NCBI RefSeq assembly: GCF_023091745.1
Contig: NC_068924.1
Location: forward strand, 71,140,832 to 71,204,831
Direction of reading: 5' to 3'
Source of the DNA: Budorcas taxicolor
Lineage: Eukaryota; Chordata; Mammalia; Artiodactyla; Bovidae
DNA length: 64,000 nucleotides
Shown here: piece after piece, positions 57,079 through 64,000 of the stretch
How positions within the stretch are numbered: position 1 is the first letter of the stretch
Layout of the letters: each line of letters starts with the position of its first letter
Translations under genes and position numbers: made by a program
The notes under the pieces: generated by a model
The model's database searches: none
Seen by the model: only the letters and a program-made list of their open reading frames with translations
Told to the model about the DNA's origin: nothing

Positions 57079-57304
57079 GGGCTTCTCAGGTGGCGCTAGT
57101 GGTAAAGACCCTGCCTGCCAATGCAGGAGACCTAGGACATGCCAGTTCAACCCCTGGGTCGGGAAGATCCCCTGGAGGAGGGCATGGCAACCCACTGCAG
57201 TATTCTGGCCTGGAGAATCTCATGGACAGAGGAGCCTGGCAGGCTACAGTCCATGGGGTCACACAGAGTGGACAAGACTGAAGTGATGCAGCACTCCCAC
57301 ATGA
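57079..57304 (+). mobile_element. Bov-tA SINE
   Basis: 'gggcttctcaggtggcgcta' head with an 11-nt insertion in the tRNA-like part ('ctaggacatgc'), then 'gggaagatcccctggaggag' and end 'aagtgatgcagcactcccac'. Perfect direct repeats acttcaaattag at 57067-57078 and 57305-57316. Confidence 0.96.
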
Positions 57305-57316
57305 ACTTCAAATTAG

Positions 57317-58179
57317 ATGCTTGATATAAAGAGGGAGTGGAAACAAAAGTTTGCCAGCTGATTTCAACACTGCTTATACTCGGGAACAAACAAGAAATAG
57401 GCCAAAGATAAGGAGACTAAGACCACAAAAACGTCTTTGAGTAAAGGTTCCCATTCAAACAAAAGTACAATACTCCCACAATAAATGAAAAAACATACCC
57501 CCAAAAAAGAGACAAAAGAGATCAAGGAAATAAAGTATATAATTAATCACTTTGTATGTGTGTGTACTTGTTTATGTACTTACATATATGCTTACATTAA
57601 AAATTTTTTTAAGTTAAAAATTTTAAGTAAATATACTTTTTAAAAAATTACTTACAGAGTTGAGAAGGAACAGACTGGAAGAGATAAGGTTTGAAGCTAG
57701 AATTCTTAGAAAATATGTTGTGCTATATATTATACATTGGAATAGTGTAAAAATTTTACGTAATTATAAAAACAAAATAAAACTAAGAGCAATTCCTAAA
57801 CTTTAATTAAATAAGTTAGCCTAACTATACATGATTAGTGGTATACCTACCAAAAAACAATAAGTGACTTTATATAGTAATTTGGCTGTACAGTCCTAGT
57901 AGAAACACACAAAAATAATTTTAAAAATTATTTTCAGTCTTCCCGTCATTGATGGTAGTTGTGGTACCATTGCTCTGAGGCTGATTTCTGCATAGTGCAG
58001 GATAAAACAAATAAGTTATTGTTGTTACTGAGCATCAGGATTTGCACACTGGAGGATAACATACAGATGTAAGAATAATGAGATTAAGCAAATACCCTGT
58101 AATCCTAAATTTGAACTAAAAGAATCAATATATGACTATGAAATACTTTTTCGCTGAAAATTAAAAATATATACCCCTT
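57317..58179. other. AT-rich, no gene recognised
   Basis: Very AT-rich, with a short (TG)n near 57553-57566. No repeat family or open frame of note. Confidence 0.5.
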
Positions 58180-59413
58180 GTCAGTTTTCATTCCAACCCC
58201 AAAGAAAGGCAATGCCAAAGAATGCTCAAACTACCGCACAATTGCACTCATCTCACACGCTAGTAAAGTAATGCTCAAAATTCTCCAAGCCAGGCTTCAG
58301 CAATATGTGAACCATGAACTTCCTGATGTTCAAGCTGGTTTTAGAAAAGGCAGAGGAACCAGAGATCAAATTGCCAACATCTGCTGGATCATGGTAAAAG
58401 CAAGAGAGTTCCAGAAAAACATCTATTTCTGCTTTATTGACTATGCCAAAGCCTTTGACTGTGTGGATCACAATAAACTGTGGAAAATTCTGAAAGAGGT
58501 GGGAATACCAGACCACCTGACCTGCCTCTTGAGAAACCTATATGCAGGTCAGGAAGCAACAGTTGGAACTGGACATGGAACAACAGACTGGTTCCAAACT
58601 GGAAAAGGAGTATGTCAAGGCTGTATATTGTCACCCTGCTTATTTAACTTATATGCAGAGTACATCATGAGAAATGCTGGGCTAGAAGAAGCACAAGCTG
58701 GAATCAAGATTGCTGGGAGAAATATCAATAACCTCAGATATGCAGATGACACCACCCTTATGGCAGAAAGTGAAGAGGGACTAAAAAGCCTGTTGATGAA
58801 AGTGAAAGAGGAGAGTGAAAAAGTTGGCTTAAAGCTCAACCAGAGAACGAAGATCATGGCATCTGGTCCCATCACTTCATGGGGAATAAACGGTGAAACA
58901 GTGTAAACAGTGTCAGACTTTATTTGGGGGGCTCCAAAATCATTGCTCAACATTCAGAAAATGAAGATCATGGCATCCTGTCCCATCACTTCATGGGAAA
59001 TAGATGGGGAAACAGTGGAAACAGTATCAGACTTTATTTTGGGGGGCTCCAAAATCACTGCAGATGGTGACTGCAGCCATGAAATTAAAAGACGCTTACT
59101 CCTTGGAAGAAAAGTTATGACCAACCTAGACAGTATATTCAAAAGCAGAGACATTACTTTGCCGACTAAGGTCCGTCTAGTCAAGGCTATTGTTTTTCCT
59201 GTGGTCACGTATGGATGTGAGAGTTGGACTGTGAAGAAGGCTGAGCACAGAAGAATTGATGCTTTTGAACTGTGGCATTGGAGAAGACTCTTGAGAGTCG
59301 CTTGGACTGCAAGGAGATCCAACCAGTCCATTCTGAAGGAGATCAACCCTGGGACTTCTTTGGAAGGAATGATGCTAAAGCTGAAGCTCCAGTCCTTTGG
59401 CCACCTCATGTGA
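58178..59413 (+). pseudogene. Bov-B RT and C-terminal domain, one frame with a single internal stop
   Basis: Motif A FIDYAKAFD (residues 86-94), motif B QGCILSP (147-153) and motif C YADD (188-191) are all intact. The frame is broken only by TAA at 58904-58906, where other copies have GAA. After the stop the same frame continues to 59413 with 'LLLGRKVMTNLDSIFKSRD' and 'TYGCESWTVKKAEHRRID'. The stop falls in the first unit of the in-frame duplication. The endonuclease is absent. Confidence 0.92.
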
Positions 59414-59636
59414 AGAGTTGACTCATTGGAAAAGACTCTGATGCTGGGAGGGATTGGGGGCAGGAGGAGAAGGGGACGATGGAGGATGAGATGGCTGGAT
59501 GGCATCACGGACTCTATGGATGTGAGTCTGAGTGAACTCCGGGAGATGGTGATGGACAGAGAGGCCTAGCGTGCTGCGATTCATGGGGTCGCAAAGAGTC
59601 AGACACGACTGAGTGACTGAACTAAACTGAACTGAA
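58180..59636 (+). mobile_element. Bov-B LINE, 1.46 kb, 5' truncated, with internal duplication
   Basis: Starts at 'gtcagttttcattccaaccc' before RT and ends 'gagtgactgaactaaactga'. A 111-nt tandem duplication lies at 58835-59060. Apart from one stop, the frame is open from 58178 to 59413. Direct repeats were not clear. Confidence 0.94.
58835..59060 (+). repeat. 111-nt in-frame tandem duplication inside Bov-B
   Basis: Unit 1 (58835-58945) and unit 2 (58946-59060) both begin ctcaac and run to 'ggctccaaaatca.tg'. The start-to-start distance is 111 nt (37 codons). Each unit encodes 'IMAS.PITSW.I.GETV.TVSDFI', which other copies have once. The units differ at a number of bases, so the duplication is not recent or one unit came from a diverged template. 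Confidence 0.92.
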
Positions 59637-59702
59637 GCTTCTGTAAACGCCTAGAAACAATTAACCCAAGCAGTATTAATAAGCACTCTTAGTATCCACA
59701 TT

Positions 59703-59744
59703 GGCTTCCCCGATAGCTCAGCTGGTAAAGAATCTGCCTGCAAT
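59703..59744 (+). mobile_element. Bov-tA head fragment (about 42 bp)
   Basis: 'ggcttccccgatagctcagc' followed by 'tggtaaagaatctgcctgca' matches only the first part of the tRNA-derived head, including box A. The sequence then becomes unrelated. It may be a 3'-truncated or deletion-damaged SINE. Confidence 0.8.
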
Positions 59745-59853
59745 CCCACTAGATACTGTGTGGGCTTTAAGATGCTGATGGCAGAAGTTCCGAACGCAGT
59801 ATGTCCCCAATCTTGTGAGGACGCAGCCACAATCCATTAATTATCAATAATAG

Positions 59854-60177
59854 CTCAGTTCAGTCGCTCAGTCGTGTCCGACTCTTTGCAACCCCATGAA
59901 TCAATCGCAGCACTCCAGGCCTCCCTGTCCATCACCAACTCCCTGAGTCCACTCAGACTCACGTCCATCGAGTCGGTGATGCCATCCAGCCATCTCATCC
60001 TTGGTCGTCCCCTTCTCCTCCTGCCCCCAATCCCTCCCAGCATCAGAGTCTTTTCCAGTGAGTCAACTCTTCACATGAGGTGGCCAAAGTACTGGAGTTT
60101 CAGCTTTAGCATCATTCCTTCCAAAGGAATCCCAGGGCTAATCTCCTTCAGAATGGATTGGTTGGATCTCCTTGCAG
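59854..60177 (-). mobile_element. Bov-B LINE, 3' end only
   Basis: Reverse-oriented 324-bp fragment from 'ctcagttcagtcgctcagtc' to 'ttggatctccttgcag'. Perfect direct repeats tcaataatag at 59844-59853 and 60178-60187 show a 5'-truncated insertion. It faces the Bov-B at 58180-59636 tail to tail. Confidence 0.96.
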
Positions 60178-60187
60178 TCAATAATAG

Positions 60188-60719
60188 TTAGAATACCAAT
60201 ATCATCGTTGCTTTTTTTCACAAATGTGAACATCATCGTAACGACTAAAATAGTATAACTTTTATTGTTAACTTTCTAATACATCTTGCTGAGTAAGACA
60301 AGGGTGGGATTATGACTGGCTCACTAGAAATTATTCACATGACAATATTCCAACTTAAACGTTATGTCAGAAAATTAGTTTGAGAATTACTTATCTTTGG
60401 GGCGGGGGGAAATGAAAGGCATATTGATCTTGAACCAGGATATCAAGATATATATGATAGATACGACATCATTTGATATCACTGTGTACTTTTCTAACAG
60501 ATTGATTCAAATTAACACATAATATTAATAATTTAGTTAACTACACATCCAGGCTACAGATTAGGTTTCAAATACTATTCTCACACTATCTTTCCTCTTA
60601 TACCCACCGTGCTTCTGAGTTTTGTTCTCAAACCTGCCATTAAAGATGATTTAATTATTATATCCACATCACAAAAAAAATGTTTCGGTTCCTGGGAAAA
60701 ATACCATTACTGAAATGTG
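60188..60719. other. No gene recognised
   Basis: AT-rich unique-looking sequence. Nothing was recognised. Confidence 0.5.
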
Positions 60720-60975
60720 CCATCTCCATTTCACCATTCATCCATCCAAGTATTTATGAAGCATCCACCACTTGCCCGGTCCTTCACTAAGCATTCACAA
60801 GGTTAAATGAAGGCCCTACTTTTGCAGTCTTGAAAATAAGACCTATTCATCACTATCAATTTATGCATCATGGGCAAAGCAGTAAAGCACAGTGGTTAAA
60901 ACCTCCAGTCTTGGGCCCAGACAGCTTAGAGCAGGGCTCTGGCCCTGGCACTGCACAGCTTTGTTCCTGGAAGGC
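60720..60975 (+). repeat. Old unassigned relic followed by a MIR head
   Basis: 'catccaagtatttatgaagc' with 'ccttcactaagcattcacaa' (60743-60801) is the opening of the ancient family. 'aaagcacagtggttaaaacc' (60884-60903) followed by 'ggctctggccctggcactgc' is a MIR-like head. Confidence 0.55.
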
Positions 60976-61139
60976 AGAGCGGTGATAGCTGTCATTGTAC
61001 TGGGGACGACTAGACTGGGACGGTCGGCTGTGGGGGCTGTGGAGGTTGGGACTGCATGAGTGTGGGGTGGATGCGGTGACTCATGAAAGAAGAGCACACA
61101 GCAAGTGCTGCCAATTCCCAAGCACCGACAGGTTCATTT

Positions 61140-61740
61140 CGTTGAGGCGATCAAGAAAGGCCTCGTGGAGAATGTGACATTCCAGCTTGGCCTGGAGACG
61201 TGAGTGATGATGGACCTAAGGAGAAAGACCAGGAAAGGGGCCCTGCAGGCAAAAAACACATCATGAACAGAAGCAAAATAAAGGGAATGTCCGTCTTCCC
61301 TGGTGGCTCAGACGGTAAAGAATCTGCCCACCCAATGCAGGAGACACAGGAAACAGGGGGGTTCGATCCCTGGGTGGGGAAGATCCCCTAGAGAAGAGAA
61401 CGACAACCCACTCCAGTATTCTTGCCTGCTAAACTCCCTGGACAGAAGAACCTGGCAGGTTACAGCCCATGGGGTCTCAGGTCAGACACCACCGAGCAAC
61501 TAACACACACAAGACACAGTAAAGGGAATGAGAGAGGTACATTCTGCAAACACAAGCAACGCATCCTGACTAAAGGGCAGAGACAGAAATACAGCTGGAA
61601 GGTAAGGCGCAGGTTAGCCTGTGGAGGATTTTAAACTCCAGACAAGCTAAGGGATTTAGACTTTAATTAGCATGGACATTCAGAAGAAGCCTTGGAGTGC
61701 TTCTTAAGGGAAAGTCATCTCTTGTGAGTAAGGCACAGGT
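61140..61740 (+). repeat. Ancient unassigned repeat hosting a Bov-tA
   Basis: 'attccagcttggcctggaga' and 'ggggccctgcaggcaaaaaa' lie left of the SINE. 'gtggaggattttaaactcca' and 'gactttaattagcatggaca' lie right of it, in family order. Confidence 0.5.
61290..61519 (+). mobile_element. Bov-tA SINE
   Basis: 'gtcttccctggtggctcaga' head, box B 'gggttcgatccc', end 'accgagcaactaacacacac'. Perfect direct repeats taaagggaatg at 61279-61289 and 61520-61530. A small insertion ('gaaacaggg') lies in the tRNA-like part. Confidence 0.96.
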
Positions 61741-62269
61741 CCCAGTCGAAGGTGATAGTTTAATAAATTTCTATTACTATAATCACAGACAAATCAATAA
61801 CTCTACAGTGTATTCCACGCTGGAATCACGTCTGCTACCTGTCAACAGACCCAAGAGAAACGGCTTCTGGCAACTAGAGTTGAAGGGAAATGTGTTTATC
61901 GACGCTTAGTTTAATTTATTACTGCTACAAGGGGTTGACAAAGAGAGAAGGCGAGCTCAGAGGAAAATTGCAAGGGTGGTAACATGGCTCATTTAATCAT
62001 TTTAAAGAAATACAGAAATATTGTATTCTCTCAAACTATCAAGACACAACATCGAGTTACTATTGAAGCCCTTCAAGGATTTAGAAACTGAAAGGGATAC
62101 ATGAAATCCATCCAGAGGTTCCCAGATCAGACTACCCCAGGAGCAGTTATTCACTCTTTCGTATAACAGCTAATTAAATAAAAATATTTGAGGGTACAAA
62201 GTCAAAGAATCCTAAGACTTCATAAAGCACTGAAGTTACATACAACTCTCACTTAGCTTCTGGTAATAT
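61741..62269. other. No gene or named repeat recognised
   Basis: Unique-looking. A few CpG sites near 61890-61905 ('tttatcgacgcttagtttaa'). No open frame of note. Confidence 0.45.
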
Positions 62270-62460
62270 TAGTCAGGGCTCTTGCAGCTATTAAGTGACA
62301 GAAACTCAACTCAAGCCAGGTTAAACGGAAAGAAACTAATTAACTCACGTAGCTGCAAAGCCTAGGAATTCAGACAAACATAATTCCAGGTGTTCAAACA
62401 GTGTAACTGTCTGCTTTTACCATCACTCACGTCTGCTTTTCTCCGGGCTGGATTTATTAT
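62270..62460. repeat. Old unassigned repeat relic (same type as 32195-32705)
   Basis: 'aagtgacagaaactcaactc', 'aagccaggttaaacggaaag' and 'aattaactcacgtagctgca' match the opening of the old repeat. The rest of the element is missing. Confidence 0.45.
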
Positions 62461-62778
62461 TTTCATAAGGAATAAGAATAGCCACAGCAATTCCAGTTTA
62501 TGTTAATATTATCAATATATTACCTTTATAACTTATGATCCCCTCCAAATTAAAATATCATACCTCTGTGTCACACATCACGTTTACCAGAATGCTTAGA
62601 CTGGTCTGCTTAAAACACATGATCACTCCTTAAATTAATCACAATGGTCAGTTAGAAAATGTTCAGCCTGCCCACCTTTATTATTAAAGGTAACACCTTT
62701 GTGCCAGGGTATCATAACAACCCTGAAATCTCAGAAACACGAGAAGCTTATTTCTTGGCCAAGCATGAGTTCAGAATG

Positions 62779-63093
62779 AAAGAAAGTGAAAGTGACTCAG
62801 TCGTGTCCAGCTCTTTGTGACTCCACAGACTATACAGTCCATGGAATTCTCTAGGCCAGAATACTGGAGTGGGTAGCCTTTCCCTTCTTCAGGGGATATT
62901 CCCAACCCTGGGATAGAACCCAAGTCTCCCATATTGCAGGCAGATTCTTTACCAGCTAAGTCACAAGGGAAGCCCAAGAATACTGGAGTGGGTAGCCTAT
63001 CCCTTCTCCAGGGGATCATCCTGATCCAGGAATCGAACCGGGGTCTCCTGCATTATAGGCGGATTCTTTACCAATTGAGCTACCAGGGAAGCC
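62779..63093 (-). mobile_element. Bov-tA SINE with a 119-bp internal tandem duplication
   Basis: A complete reverse-oriented Bov-tA up to 'cacaagggaagccc' is followed by a second copy of its tRNA-like half. Unit starts 'agaatactggagtgggtagc' lie at 62858 and 62977. Each unit contains a box B complement and ends at 'ggaagccc'. Short direct repeats cagaatg (62772-62778 and 63094-63100) enclose both units. Confidence 0.9.
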
Positions 63094-63100
63094 CAGAATG

Positions 63101-64000
63101 GATGTTCCTAATTAGCAGAGGAGAACCCAGTTCCACACAGTCAAGTACATGTGTCTGGACTTTACATTTTGGAAAAGAAACAAGATCTGATGTCTTTGTT
63201 CTACAAATAAGGAAGGTATATCATACGTCTGAAGGATCACAGTTCCAGACCCAGAGCAACAACTTGTAGGCTGGGTACCCTAGAATCTCTCTCTTCATTT
63301 GATCTGAGAGTCGCCTCCCTCACTTGTAAAATGAAAGCATCAGGCCATGTCACTACTTCGCTCCAAATCTTTACTTTTTAAATATCAATACAGTGTATGT
63401 ATACAGTACTCAGTACTCCTTACAAAAATTGATGCATCTCTTCAAAATATAGTTGAGACTCACTATGACATAGTGAAGGGGATGGAGGGAGTGAAAAGAC
63501 TGTGGGAGTTTGATCCTAGCCTACCTGGTATCAAAAACAGAGATGACGCTGTTCTCACAAGATAGAAATAATGTTTCCTACACCCACATCTTGACATATG
63601 GATGTGGATGGTTTTGTGATGGGAGTGTGATAAGTTATTGTAATTTTAAAGTTTATATAATCTTGTGAAAGCCTTATTCTCTGAGTCAAGCTTGGATGAG
63701 AAAATGGTACCAATAAGATCTCCTAAGATTCTGCCAGAAAAGTACCTTATTCATCCTATGACTCCAGTGAACTGTAATTACTGGTAACAACAAGGGCTCC
63801 TGGGGCTTGAAATATCTAGACTCTAAACCAGTAGATTCTATTACCTAGCATAGATCATGCGTCAATAAATGTTCAGGAAAGGAAGGAAGGAGTAAAAGGG
63901 AAAGGGGAGGGAGGAGACAGAAGGAGAGGAGGGAAAGGTTGGTAAGTTGAAGGTCATATAATGGTTGGAAAGGCTTATTTCAGTGCTTACCACACACACA
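63101..64000. other. No gene; purine-rich tract near the end
   Basis: A (GGAA/GGGA)-rich stretch lies at about 63876-63938, and the window ends in a (CA)n. 'catgcgtcaataaatgttca' near 63858-63876 could be the 3' end of an old repeat. No coding region is supported. Confidence 0.5.

Overview
This window is nuclear DNA from a ruminant of the Pecora, most likely a bovid. The evidence is dense lineage-specific retrotransposon content: many tRNA-headed Bov-tA SINEs, Bov-A/Bov-A2 SINEs ending in (AGC)n tails, eleven Bov-B (RTE) LINE insertions, a CHR-type tRNA-Glu SINE, and artiodactyl L1 3' ends. Older L1M, MIR, L2 and MLT1 (MaLR) relics lie beneath these. I cannot name the species. I see no host protein-coding exon, rRNA or functional tRNA, no CRISPR array, and nothing prokaryotic. 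The region reads as intergenic or deep intronic sequence.

Layout. 0-2.5 kb is the 3' half of an old L1 with two nested SINEs. 2.5-11 kb is mostly unique sequence with old relics, Bov-B tails and SINEs. 11.3-14.2 kb is the 5'UTR and start of ORF1 of an L1M, interrupted by a Bov-tA, a Bov-B 3' fragment and a possible solo LTR. 14-28 kb mixes MIR, L1M, MLT1 and SINE copies with repeat-poor stretches, some of which may be conserved noncoding DNA. 28-37 kb and 43-60 kb are Bov-B-rich, with copies in both orientations. 39.5-39.9 kb holds a decayed tandem repeat of about 60 bp. The rest is SINEs, old relics and unique sequence.

The longest open frames are Bov-B reverse transcriptase or endonuclease remnants. 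None is intact: each copy is 5' truncated, frameshifted, stopped, or altered at a catalytic residue. The most informative structures are events in retrotransposon life history. The Bov-B at 43.8-46.8 kb is split into two oppositely oriented halves between direct repeats, the signature of twin priming. The copy at 58.2-59.6 kb carries an in-frame 111-nt tandem duplication. The copy at 34.4-35.9 kb has two compensating indels that keep a 400-codon frame open. The copy at 48.2-51.0 kb has a stuttered 5' end.

I did not find a new biological system. Family names rest on sequence patterns remembered from known families, not on a database search, and old relics I could not name are labelled unassigned.
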